A stretch of 64,000 bases of DNA from the NCBI GenBank assembly GCA_036501535.1, contig DASYAE010000066.1, positions 24,358 through 88,357 on the forward strand. The letters run 5' to 3'. Made by a program: the position numbers and the translations under genes. This DNA is from DASYAE01 sp036501535. Lineage in GTDB: Bacteria; Actinomycetota; Actinomycetes; Streptomycetales; Catenulisporaceae. Below the pieces are notes generated by a model that had not been told where the DNA came from, ran no database searches, and was given only the letters and a program-made list of their open reading frames with translations. Positions 53,409 through 61,379 of the stretch are shown here, in pieces; within the stretch, counting starts at the first letter, position 1, and each line of letters starts with the position of its first letter.

Positions 53409-55052
53409 GACCGCGTCGATGCTCAGCTGCTGCGTGGCGCTCTGGCTCGGCGTGCCGGCGTCGGCCGCCTTCACGGTGAACGTGGTCGTCCCGCCCGCGG
53501 TGGGCGTGCCGCTGATGACACCGGTGCCGCTGTTCAGGCTGAGCCCGGCGGGAAGCGTCCCGGTGCCGGCCGCGATGCTCCAGATGTACGGCCCCGTGCC
53601 GCCGACCGCGGTGAGGGTCTGCGAGTAGGGCGCGTTGATGGTCGCGTTCGGCAGCGTGGCGGTGTTGACCTGCAGGGCGCTGATGACGGTGAGGGTGGCG
53701 TTCTCGGTGATGAACTGGGTCGGCGGACCGGCGTCGACGACGTGCACGGTGAACGAGGACTGGCCGAGCACGGTCGGCGTGCCGCTGATGATCCCGGTGG
53801 CCGAGTCGATGGAGAGCCCGGTCGGCAGCGTGCCGGCGCTGATCGAGTAGGTGAACGTCCCGGTGCCGCCGCCGACCGAGACCGGCGCACTGTACGGCTT
53901 GCCTATCGGCGCTCCGGGCAGCTTGGTGGTGGAAGTGGCGAGCGGGCCGACCACGTTCACGGTGACCGTGCCGGAGATGATCGGGCTGCTACCGCTCTGG
54001 CCCCCGGAACCGCTCGCCGAGGTCGCGGTGATGGTCGCGGTGCCGGGGCTGATCGCGGTCACCTCGCCGGTCTGCGAGACGGTGGCCACACCCGGCGCGG
54101 ACGAGGTCCACAGCAGCTTCGGCAGCTTGCCGGCGCCTCCGACGGCGGCCGTCCCGTTCACGTCCGCCTGCTCGTTCCCGCCGGCCAGGAGGGTGGGATC
54201 GGGCACGGTGATGCTGAGCGCGTTCGCCGCCGGGGTCGCGGCGGCCGAGGCGTTCTTGGCCGCCTGGCTGGCCGCAGACTGCGCGGCGGAGGCGGCGGTC
54301 GCGGCGGAGTGCACCTCCGGCCGCAGCACCGCGAACCAGAGCGCGACGATCGCGGCCGCGACCAGCACCAGCGCGCCGAGCGCCGGCAGCAGCCACTTCG
54401 GCATGGTCTGCTGTTCCAGCATCACGCCGTCGGCGGTGACGGGTTCGCCGCCGTCGGGCAGAGCTGTGGCCGTGAACGGCAGCGACTTGTTCGGGCCGCG
54501 CAGGAAGGTCTTGCTCGGTATCGCCCTGAGCTTGACGTAGGTGGCGGTGCCGGGCTGCGCGGGGAACACCGGGGGGTCGGTGCGGAAGCGCAGCTTCACG
54601 TCCGGGTCGGCGGCCGAGACCGCGACCTGCTCGACCCGGTTGCCGCGGTTCTCCACCAGCAGCCGGAACTTCGCCTTGCGCCGGCCGGTGGCGGTCTTCG
54701 GCACCAGCCCGGCGGAGACGTCGGTGAACTCGGCGACGTTGACGACGCCCTCTTCGATCTTCGAGCCGTCCGGGTCCTCCTGCGACATGACCCTGAGCCC
54801 GAACGGCACGGGGCCGGCCGGGCACTCGGACGTGCGCGGGGGTTTGAAGACGATGCGAGCGGTGGCGCGAGCCTGTGGCAGCAGGTTGATCTCGGGCGGC
54901 TCGACGGTGGCCCACGCGGCCGAGTCGCCGAGCACGTCGAGGAGATAGCTGTCCACGACCATGCCGTCGTTCTCGAGATATACGGGGCACACGGCCTGTT
55001 CGCCGGGCTGTGCCTCGATCTCGGTGCTGTCGAGCCTGACCGTCACACCCAT
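49917..55052 (-). CDS. Giant single-pass protein with ~14 putative Ig modules
   Basis: I start at the ATG at 55052 (agggggt upstream); an ATG at 55076 is possible. The product has about 1711 residues. Residues 1-218 form two beta-sandwich domains (PGEQAVCPVYLENDG; FRLLVENRGNRVEQVAV) with no signal peptide, then one membrane helix (about 220-243), so this part is cytosolic. Outside follow an Ala/Ser-rich stalk, a BIG2-like domain (LWTSSAPGVATVSQTGEVTAISPGTATITA) and 14 He_PIG-type modules with the recurring pattern GG-x-x-PY-x-W, LP-x-GL, G-x-ISGTP. Modules 3-8 and 9-14 are pairwise alike. A surface adhesin or scaffold is likely; the ligand is unknown. Confidence 0.85.
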   Translation of the reverse strand: MGVTVRLDSTEIEAQPGEQAVCPVYLENDGMVVDSYLLDVLGDSAAWATVEPPEINLLPQARATARIVFKPPRTSECPAGPVPFGLRVMSQEDPDGSKIEEGVVNVAEFTDVSAGLVPKTATGRRKAKFRLLVENRGNRVEQVAVSAADPDVKLRFRTDPPVFPAQPGTATYVKLRAIPSKTFLRGPNKSLPFTATALPDGGEPVTADGVMLEQQTMPKWLLPALGALVLVAAAIVALWFAVLRPEVHSAATAASAAQSAASQAAKNASAAATPAANALSITVPDPTLLAGGNEQADVNGTAAVGGAGKLPKLLWTSSAPGVATVSQTGEVTAISPGTATITATSASGSGGQSGSSPIISGTVTVNVVGPLATSTTKLPGAPIGKPYSAPVSVGGGTGTFTYSISAGTLPTGLSIDSATGIISGTPTVLGQSSFTVHVVDAGPPTQFITENATLTVISALQVNTATLPNATINAPYSQTLTAVGGTGPYIWSIAAGTGTLPAGLSLNSGTGVISGTPTAGGTTTFTVKAADAGTPSQSATQQLSIDAVPGVEITTTKLPDAVVGVTYSQAPAAAGGTLPYTWSVVAGSLPPGLTLNPANGDINGAPNTVGQFPFTLQAVDSGKPALIGSQAYTINVVKPFAISTSTLPSAPTGTAYPTTTLAGTGGTAPYTWTLRGTLPPGLKLASTGAITGTPTATGVYAFTVQAADSGTPPLSAMQNLTITIVDPLKITTTSLPYGVTGVGYNQTLDATGGTKPYTWAVASGSSLPPGLSLSAAGVISGTPTTATSTGTGSTAPSPTFSITLTDSTVPTLTVPAVNAPPMTLTINIVNPVSFSEPAPLPLAVAGQAYTQTTPPVATGGLPAKAPAPAYTWTLSGGTTLPKGLSVDAATGAVTGTAAATDTAATDTFQLTVTDSSTPALSATNTETINVVSQLTITQPSLPSVQVGQSVSVNLATYIKGGVAPYSVAAVQTGLDGLSLSDKGMLTGSPTSDDGTTNSFDQTVPVTFAVTDSTPTTPPQSTSITVNVTVTPATLNVVFAGSTLPGAISASLYTPSQPTTTSVTGGFLPAGNPTPYTYTESNLPNGLTIGKNTGVISGTIQQPDCVAKTTFTVTVSSLDGQSAQQQFTIACTIPKPLMITTLALPDALAGAQYNQTPSATGGTGPYTWSVLTGSLPPNLSLDSGSGTISGKPTTAGQYSFTLQVSDSAQPALTATHDYTINVVQNLAITTFSLPGAAASPSSGTPTPYPDTTLTATGGTPLSVISGVPQYVWNVMTGALPPGLKLSPSGEITGAPSTPGLYTFTVQVTDAGSPPQSATQSLSITIVGPLSIVTTSVQQGVVNTPYSQTLKATGGTKPYTWTVTNQAGNALPTGLSLDPDTGIISGTPGAATTKPGPTVNITLADSTNPPVTTDINLPITIVSQMNFTEPAPLPAAVAGETYPSTGLPTATGGSGTITWSLAGGTTLPSGLTLTAQTGLISGQVATNVPAGPDTFQLTATDGSTPPLSVTNTETINVISLLAVTNPTLQFQVGQPVNVNLATYINGGLAPYSVKPIFTGLDGLSLSDQGVLTGTPTSDNGTAASPDQTVPIQFAVTDSSPGTKQTVTITINVTITPATLSVSWSNSTLTPTTVGNAYGPVSVVTSGTPPTGGVGGYTFSTPNNALPAGLSLDSGTGVISGTPTSCAAQSTFVVTVTSGDGQTATHTFTLNCTG

Positions 55053-55257
55053 GGTGCCGTGACCCCCTGCCGCCATACCGGAATCAGCCCTCGCCGGGCA
55101 GTTCTGTGGTCGGACCGGCCTTGCCGCGCGGCTGCGCCGGAACGCCGGGGGAATGCGTTCCGCGCGCCGCCGACGCCGGTGGCGGGCGGTCTCGAGGCAT
55201 CATTAGTCCCGACCGCCGCTCGGCTGTCAATCGCGGCGGCCAAGCATTTCCACATGC

Positions 55258-55286
55258 ACCATAATGATCCATGCCTTATATGACAA
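55258..55286 (-). promoter_or_regulatory. Promoter of the Ig-module gene
   Basis: Read on the minus strand, TTGTCA (55286-55281), a 17-base spacer and TATGGT (55263-55258) match the housekeeping consensus at 5/6 and 4/6. The leader to the ATG at 55052 would be about 200 bases. Confidence 0.5.
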
Positions 55287-55351
55287 GCCTGCCGACCTCA
55301 CGGCAAGCCTCTCAACTGCGGTTTTGCCGGGCGCAGCGGCCAGGCTGCGCC

Positions 55352-55373
55352 ATGTGGTCCGTGATTGCCACAT
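55352..55373. promoter_or_regulatory. Inverted repeat ATGTGG-N10-CCACAT
   Basis: Perfect 6-bp arms with a 10-base gap, 66 bases upstream of the predicted -35 box of the Ig-module gene. The place is right for an activator; the neighbouring LuxR-type proteins are candidates. Confidence 0.35.
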
Positions 55374-55453
55374 CGGGTGCACTTTGACGCAACGCCGGAA
55401 AGCCGTCACCGGCCCCTGACTCGCCCCCCCTCGCGGACCGCGCCGCCGGCGGT

Positions 55454-57412
55454 TCACAGCCGGCCGAGCGAGCCGAGCTGCGCCAGCTGGTGGCGCGAGC
55501 GGATCCCGAGCTTCCCGTAGATCCGGGCGAGGTGGTACTCGACGGTCTTGGCGCTGATGTAGAGCCGTGCGGCGGCCTCCTGGTTGGTCAGGCCGTCGGC
55601 GACCAGCCGGGCCACCGCGCGCTCCCGCTCGGTCAGCACCGAGTACCGGCTCGCCTCGAGCGCCGGGCCGGTGCTGACGGCCAGGGCGGCGGCGCAGCGG
55701 CGGGCGTACGGGACGGCTCCGGCGGCGGCCATCCGGGCCCGGGCCCGGGTGAGCCAGGCCACCGCCTCGTCCGGCTCGCCGAGCGCGCCGAGCAGCCGGC
55801 CGTACGCGTGCTCGAGCAGCGCGAGGTGGAGCGGCACCGTGAGCCGGCCGGCCGGGTCGCCCGATTCCCCGCCGGATCCGTCGGCGCCCCGCTCCGCCAG
55901 CTCCGGCCGCTCCGACCGGTCCGGCCGGCCGGTCCGGTCCCGGCGCCGCCCGGCGGGGAAGAGCGCGGCCTCGTAGTGCCGGCGCGCGGCGCGCGCGTCG
56001 CGGCGGCGCTCGGCGAGCCGGCCGGACAGCCGGTGGTGCGCGACGCGCAGGTACGGGACCTGATTGGCGAGCGCGTCCAGGTGCTCCAGCGCGGCGTCCG
56101 CGTCGTGCAGCGACCCGGCCTCCACGACCGCCTCGGCGTACAAGGGCAGCCACAGGGAGCGCAGCTTGCGCGGCGCGTCGTCCTCCCGGGCCGCGGTCAG
56201 CCGGGCGAGCACGGGCAGCGCCGCGGTCGGATCGCCGTGCACGGCCAGCGATCCGGCGTTCGCGTACACGGCCAGGACCCTGTCGTCGGGCGAGAAGGCG
56301 CCGGCGTCGAGCTCCTTGGCGCGCCACTGGTACTCGGCGGCCAGGCTCCACTCGCCGCGGTGCGCGGCGAGCATCGCGGCCAGCGCGTACCGGACCCCCG
56401 CCTCGGTGCCCTCCCGCTGCTGCGCGGCCTCGATCGCCAGGCCCGCATGGTCCTCGGCGCGGCGCCAGTTGCCCAGCAGGTGGTGCGCCACCGCCAGCCA
56501 CTGATGCGCACGGCCGACGACCGTCGGCAGCCGAGGCGCGTCGTGGTGGTCCAGCACCGCCAGCAGATCGCCGGCGCCGCGGCGCAGGTCGCCAGCCAGC
56601 ACGCGGTAGGTCCCCTGGTCCAGCCGGGCGACCGCTTCGTACGGCTGCTCGGGGTCGCCGCCGGCTTGCTCGGTCCGGCTCTCCTCGCTGGCCTCGAGCG
56701 CGGCGCGCGGGCCCTGTGTATAACAGCGGCCCGCGGTGTAAAGCCGCCGCAGCCACCGGACCAGCGCGGGGTCGTCAGGATCCTGTGCCAGCCCGACGGC
56801 GGCCTGCCGGACGGCCGGCTCGCCGAGCGCCGCGCGGACGCTGATCGCGGCGGCCACGCCATACGCGATCGCCTCGGCTGACGGCTCGTCAGCCGAGAAG
56901 CCGCCGGACCCCGCGGCCCGGCCGAGCACCAGCCGGAGCCGTGACTCGGCGTCCGGCACCCGGCCCTGTGCCAGCGCCCGGCCGGCCAGCGCGCATCCGC
57001 GTAGGGCCGAGGGGGCGCAGTCCTCGACCGCCCGCCAGAAGTCGGCCGGGGCGTCGTCCTCGCCATAGACATGGTGCAGCGCCGCGAGCAGCAGCCGCCG
57101 CTCGCGCTCGGCCGACGTCCCGCTCAGGTGCGAGGCCCACTCCAGCAGCTTGGCCGGGCTCGGCCCGCCGGACCCCGCGGCGGCGCCGAGCGCGGCCGCC
57201 TCCAGCTGCGCGGCCAGCGGCTCGTCGAGGTGCCCGGCCGCCGCGACCCGGTGCAGCCACGCCCCGGCGGGCTCCAGCCGGTCGGCCGCGGCGCTGTGCA
57301 GGGCCCTGCGGCGGGTCGGGGTGAGCACGAGGCGCGGCGTGTCCGGCGTCGCGACCCGCGCGCCGAGGGCGACGAGCGGCCGGCCCCGGAGCACCGCGCC
57401 CTCGCCTACCAC
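55454..57412 (-). CDS. LAL-like LuxR regulator lacking the ATPase domain
   Basis: I start at the GTG at 57412, seven bases after aggggt; the TTG at 57418 is the alternative, and an in-frame stop lies just above. The 652-residue protein begins where the ATPase of LAL proteins ends (RLVLTPTRRRALHSAAADRL, WLHRVAAAGHLD). It continues with ~500 residues of TPR-like helices and ends with a LuxR helix-turn-helix (LTERERAVARLVADGLTNQEAAARLYISAKTVEYHL). The matching part of the full-length LAL at 58489 aligns throughout. It could be a truncated gene or a real ATPase-less variant. Its 3' end faces the Ig-module promoter. Confidence 0.78.
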   Translation of the reverse strand: MVGEGAVLRGRPLVALGARVATPDTPRLVLTPTRRRALHSAAADRLEPAGAWLHRVAAAGHLDEPLAAQLEAAALGAAAGSGGPSPAKLLEWASHLSGTSAERERRLLLAALHHVYGEDDAPADFWRAVEDCAPSALRGCALAGRALAQGRVPDAESRLRLVLGRAAGSGGFSADEPSAEAIAYGVAAAISVRAALGEPAVRQAAVGLAQDPDDPALVRWLRRLYTAGRCYTQGPRAALEASEESRTEQAGGDPEQPYEAVARLDQGTYRVLAGDLRRGAGDLLAVLDHHDAPRLPTVVGRAHQWLAVAHHLLGNWRRAEDHAGLAIEAAQQREGTEAGVRYALAAMLAAHRGEWSLAAEYQWRAKELDAGAFSPDDRVLAVYANAGSLAVHGDPTAALPVLARLTAAREDDAPRKLRSLWLPLYAEAVVEAGSLHDADAALEHLDALANQVPYLRVAHHRLSGRLAERRRDARAARRHYEAALFPAGRRRDRTGRPDRSERPELAERGADGSGGESGDPAGRLTVPLHLALLEHAYGRLLGALGEPDEAVAWLTRARARMAAAGAVPYARRCAAALAVSTGPALEASRYSVLTERERAVARLVADGLTNQEAAARLYISAKTVEYHLARIYGKLGIRSRHQLAQLGSLGRL

Positions 57413-57707
57413 GATCAACCCCCTGAGTTCAAGCCGCGCGAGCGGGGCGGCGGCGGCCCGGCGAGGCCGTTCGCGCTGCGCGATCCACCGGGATATGCCC
57501 CCTTCGATAATGCTGTGCCCGGCGCACTAGGGAAAGGCTAGGGCCAATCCCCAGGGAAGACCGGTCGGACGTCGGGGATGCTCAACCTTACAAGGGCGTC
57601 TGCGACGCTTGGTGCTCAAAGAAGCACCCGCCGAGGTGAGCGCGGCCGAGCGACCGACCATCGCGAGGCACGGTCTGCCGAGGTGACAGGGAACAAAGGG
57701 GGAAGTA

Positions 57708-58334
57708 ATGGACGGTCAGATCCCAGTTTACGTGTATGCGCACGATCCGATCACGCGCTCCGGCCTGACCGCGCAGCTGCGCGGCCGCACGGAGCTGGAC
57801 CTCGTGGACGGAACGGCCGACACGCCCGCGGCGGTGGCCGTGCTGGCGTTCGAGGCGGTGGACGAGAAGGCGCTGTCGATGATGCGGAGCCTGCGCAGCC
57901 GCGGCTGCGACCGCACCGTGATGGTGGTGAACTCGCTCGCCGACGACGATCTGGTCGCGGCGGTCGACGCGGGCGCGTACTCGATCGTGTGGCGATCGCA
58001 GGCCTCGGCGTCCTGGCTCGTGGAGACGGTCCTGAAGGCGGCGCGGGGGGAGTCCGCGCTGCCGCCCGACGTGCTGGCCCGTCTGCTCAAGCAGGTCTCC
58101 CGGCTGCAGCGCAACGTGCTGCAGCCGCGCGGTATGGCGCTCAACGGCCTGACCGGGCGGGAGAAGGACATCCTGCGGCTGGCGGCCGAGGGGTTCGCCA
58201 CCGAGGAGATCGCCCATGAGCTATCGTATTCGAAGCGCACCGTGACGAGCGCGCTACACGACGTCGCAGTCCGCTACCAGCTGCGCAACCGCACCCACGC
58301 CGTGGCCTACGCCATCCGGGAGGGTCTGATCTGA
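57708..58334 (+). CDS. NarL-type regulator with degenerate receiver domain
   Basis: Protein of 208 residues with gggggaag before the ATG. The N-terminal ~125 residues have receiver-like order (VYVYAHDPITRSGLTAQL, MVVNSLADDDLVAAVDAGA). However, the acidic pair is reduced to one Asp, the phospho-accepting position falls in VAVLAFEAV without Asp, and the late Lys is Arg (VWRSQ). Phosphorylation is therefore not expected. The C-terminal LuxR helix-turn-helix is intact: LTGREKDILRLAAEGFATEEIAHELSYSKRTVTSAL. It is divergent from the ATPase-less LAL and 154 bases before the full LAL. It probably reads a ligand or partner, not a kinase. Confidence 0.85.
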   Translation: MDGQIPVYVYAHDPITRSGLTAQLRGRTELDLVDGTADTPAAVAVLAFEAVDEKALSMMRSLRSRGCDRTVMVVNSLADDDLVAAVDAGAYSIVWRSQASASWLVETVLKAARGESALPPDVLARLLKQVSRLQRNVLQPRGMALNGLTGREKDILRLAAEGFATEEIAHELSYSKRTVTSALHDVAVRYQLRNRTHAVAYAIREGLI

Positions 58335-58488
58335 CCCGCTGATCCGACCCCGACCGACCGCGTCGCACCGCGGCGCGGCGCGGTCATCGTCACCGGCCGC
58401 TCGGAGATCCCACCGGGCGGCCGGTCGCGGCGTCCCGTCCCCGGACGGCCGTAGCCTGATCTCAGGGCCCACTATCATCGAGGCCGCG

Positions 58489-61320
58489 GTGATATTCCAC
58501 GACGACTTCTCGCTTCCCGCCCGGGACGCGGCGGACCGGTTCGCCGGGCGCCGCCCGCAGCTGCGGCAGATCGCCGACCTCGCGGTCGCGGCGCTCTCCG
58601 GGCGGCCGCAGACGGTGCTGATCGAGGGGCTTCCCGGCATGGGGAAGTCCACGCTGCTGCGCAGGTCGCTGCGGGACCTGACGCAGTTCGAGGTGCTGAA
58701 GGCGCGCGGCTCGCAGGACGACGCCACGCGTCCCTTCGGCGTGACCGGGCAGCTCCTGCACGCCGCCGACGCGAGCCGCCGCAACGGGCTGCGAACCGCG
58801 GTGCAGCGGCGGCTGGACGGCGGCGCGGCCGTGATCGTGTCAGTGGACGACCTGGCGCTGGCGGACGGCGAGTCGGCGTCCGAGCTCCTGGCCCTGATGC
58901 GGGTCCGGCCGCCGGCCGCGCTGCTGATCCTCTTCGCCGCGCGCTCGCCGTGGCGGCCGGCGCCGGGCGGGGACGGCCGGATCGAGCGGCTGCGCCAAGC
59001 GCTGCTGGCCGAGGGCGGCGCGGCCCGGATCGCGCTGCCCGAGCTGACCTCCGCGGAGGCCGCCGACCTGCTCGGCTCCGGCCCGGCGGGCGGCGGCGAG
59101 CGGCCGGCGGTCCCCGAGCAGCTGGCGCGCAGCCTGCACGAATACACCGGCGGCCATCCGGCGCTGCTCTCCGTCCTGCTCGAGCAGGACCTGAGCGAGG
59201 CGCGCAGCTCGCCGGGCGACCTGCTGGGCCTCTCGCACCCGCTGGTCACCCGGATCCTGCAGACCGTCGCCACGCTGCCGCCGGGCGCGCGGGACCTGTT
59301 GGACGCCCTCGCGGTGCTCGACAGCTGCTGTCCGCTGTCCTCGGCCTCGACCGTGGCGCGGGTCGAAGACCCCTGGGTGGCGCTCGAGACGCTGCTCGAG
59401 GCGGAGCTCGTGGACTGGTTCCCGGACGAGCCGGTCACCCCGGTGCAGATCCGCTACCCGCTGTACCGCGACGTGGTCTACCGCGGCCTGCCGGTCGCCC
59501 GGCGCGAAGCCCTGCACACCCGGGCGGCCGAGTACGCGATCGGCACCCGGGCGTGGGCGCACCGGGTCGCCGCATCAGGGCACGACGACCTTGCGCTGGC
59601 CGACGAGCTCGGGCGCGAGGCGGAGCGGTACCACCGGGCCGGCGACAACGAGCGGGCCGGCGCGCTGCTGCTGTGGTCCGTGGACGCCTCCCCGGACCCG
59701 GCCGAGCGGGAGCGCTCGCTGATCCGCGCGGCGCGCTGGGCCTACTCGCTGCGCGCGGTGGACTGGGGGCCGCAGTTCCAGGCGAAGCTGGCCCGGCGCG
59801 CCCCGAGCGCGGCGCGCAACCTGATCCTCGGCCTGATCGCGGAGGCCGAGGGGCTCTACCCGCAGGCGCGCGCGCTGCTGGTCGAGGCGCGGCGGCTGGC
59901 GCGGGCCGATCAGTCGGCTGACGTGCTGCTCCCGGAGATCGACCTGGCGCTGGCGCTGGTCCACGCAGACCTCGGCGATACGGACGCGCAGTATCAGCTG
60001 GCCCGGGATCTCCTAGCGGCCGACAGCCTGTCCGCGGTCAGCCGCGCCTGGGCGGAATACCACGTCGCCGATGCGTGGGGGCGGATGAACGGCGGGCCGG
60101 CCGCGGCGCTGAACCGGCTGGCCGCCGGGGCGGCGGCCTCCGCGGAGCCGGCCGGCTCCCCCGACGCGGCGGACGGCCCGGACTACACGGACCCGCCCGG
60201 CGACGACGACAGCCCGGGCCGCAGCGTCCTGCTCTGGGCGCGCGGCACGTGGCGAATCCTGAGCGGCCAGTTGCGGCGGGGCAACGACGACCTGGCCCGG
60301 CTGCTGCGCTCGGCCGACCGCGGCACGATGGACGTCTTCAGCCCCCTGGCACGGGTCTACATCGGCTATGCCGAGTACCTGCTCGGCGACTGGGCCTCCG
60401 CCGAGAACGCGGTCGCCCAGGCGCTCACCGCGCTGGAGGGCAACGCCGTGCTGCGGATGCGCGTGCCGGCGCACGCGGTGGCCGCGTGCATCAGCGCCGG
60501 CAAGGGCCAGTGGGAACCCGCGGCGCAGCACGTCCAGGCGGCCCGGCACTGGCACGCGCAGTGCGGGCCCGTCGGCTACGCGGCGTTCCCGGCCCTCGCG
60601 GCGGCCACGCTCGCGCAAGCGCGCGCCGACTACGGCAAGATGCTGACGGCGCTTCAGCCGCTGGTCGCCGCGCCGCGCCGCAGCTCGGAGTATCAGGCCT
60701 GGTGGCTGCCGCTGTACGTGGAGTCGCTGCTGGGCACCGGCCAGCTCGGCGCCGCGCAGCACGCGCTGGCCCAGCTGCGCGAGCTGGCCGAGGCCGGCGC
60801 CTGCTCAGCGGTCTGCGTCGCCTGGCTCGACGCGTGGCTGACCGCCGGCGGCCGGGACGAGTTCCGGGCGCGGGCCCGCTACGAGGAGGCCACCTCCCGG
60901 CCGCCGGCGCCGGACGACATGCCGCTGCAGCGGGCCCGGCTCGACCACGACTACGGCCGGCACCTCGCGGCCACCCGGCACCGCAAGGCGGCCATCGGCT
61001 GGCTGCGCCGCGCGCACGAGCAGTACACGGCGCTGGGCGCGAAGCCCTTCGCCGAGCGCTGCGCCCACGACCTCGAGCAGTGCGGCGCGTCGGTCGCCCC
61101 GGCCGGCGGCGGGCTGCCCGGCGGCCAGGCGCTGCTGTCCGCGCAGGAGCGCCGGATCGCCTTCCTGGTCGCGCAGGGCCTGACCAACCAGCAGGTGGCG
61201 AACGAGATGTTCGTCAGCGCGAAGACGGTCGAGTACCACCTCGGCAACGTCTTCGCCAAGCTGGGCATCACCTCGCGGCGCCAGCTGCGCTCGCGGCTCG
61301 GCGGCGAGTCGGAGTTCTGA
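58489..61320 (+). CDS. Full-length LAL-type LuxR regulator
   Basis: Protein of 943 residues from a GTG. The N-terminal ATPase has FAGRRPQLRQI, Walker A GLPGMGKST (47-55) and Walker B-like AVIVSVDDLAL. A winged region, ~400 residues of TPR-like helices and the C-terminal LuxR helix-turn-helix (LSAQERRIAFLVAQGLTNQQVANEMFVSAKTVEYHLGNVF) follow. LAL proteins are ATP-dependent activators of the MalT group that switch on target operons when they bind an inducer. This one resembles the shorter LAL at 55454 over its last two thirds. Targets may include the Ig-module gene nearby, which is inference. Confidence 0.9.
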   Translation: MIFHDDFSLPARDAADRFAGRRPQLRQIADLAVAALSGRPQTVLIEGLPGMGKSTLLRRSLRDLTQFEVLKARGSQDDATRPFGVTGQLLHAADASRRNGLRTAVQRRLDGGAAVIVSVDDLALADGESASELLALMRVRPPAALLILFAARSPWRPAPGGDGRIERLRQALLAEGGAARIALPELTSAEAADLLGSGPAGGGERPAVPEQLARSLHEYTGGHPALLSVLLEQDLSEARSSPGDLLGLSHPLVTRILQTVATLPPGARDLLDALAVLDSCCPLSSASTVARVEDPWVALETLLEAELVDWFPDEPVTPVQIRYPLYRDVVYRGLPVARREALHTRAAEYAIGTRAWAHRVAASGHDDLALADELGREAERYHRAGDNERAGALLLWSVDASPDPAERERSLIRAARWAYSLRAVDWGPQFQAKLARRAPSAARNLILGLIAEAEGLYPQARALLVEARRLARADQSADVLLPEIDLALALVHADLGDTDAQYQLARDLLAADSLSAVSRAWAEYHVADAWGRMNGGPAAALNRLAAGAAASAEPAGSPDAADGPDYTDPPGDDDSPGRSVLLWARGTWRILSGQLRRGNDDLARLLRSADRGTMDVFSPLARVYIGYAEYLLGDWASAENAVAQALTALEGNAVLRMRVPAHAVAACISAGKGQWEPAAQHVQAARHWHAQCGPVGYAAFPALAAATLAQARADYGKMLTALQPLVAAPRRSSEYQAWWLPLYVESLLGTGQLGAAQHALAQLRELAEAGACSAVCVAWLDAWLTAGGRDEFRARARYEEATSRPPAPDDMPLQRARLDHDYGRHLAATRHRKAAIGWLRRAHEQYTALGAKPFAERCAHDLEQCGASVAPAGGGLPGGQALLSAQERRIAFLVAQGLTNQQVANEMFVSAKTVEYHLGNVFAKLGITSRRQLRSRLGGESEF

Positions 61321-61379
61321 CGTTCCGGCGCGCACCCCGGGCCCCGGCGCCGGGATCAGGTTGCATAAGCTGACCGTTT

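Larger units (their letters stand above)
55053..55453. other. Control region upstream of the Ig-module gene
   Basis: About 400 bases with low GC around 55240-55290. It holds a promoter for the Ig-module gene, an inverted repeat at 55352-55373, and a CGGCAA / TTGCCG pair (55301-55306 and 55324-55329) that could be a hairpin ending the LuxR gene transcript, which runs into this region. No gene is visible. Confidence 0.5.

Noticed and set aside
53742..55283. 513-codon plus-strand frame opposite the start of the Ig-module gene
   Set aside because: Composition is that of a complementary frame and it conflicts with the strong minus-strand gene and its promoter.
57419..57707. Hidden ATPase fragment upstream of the short LAL
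   Set aside because: An in-frame stop lies directly above the start, and neither the remaining 290 bases nor other frames show Walker motifs.
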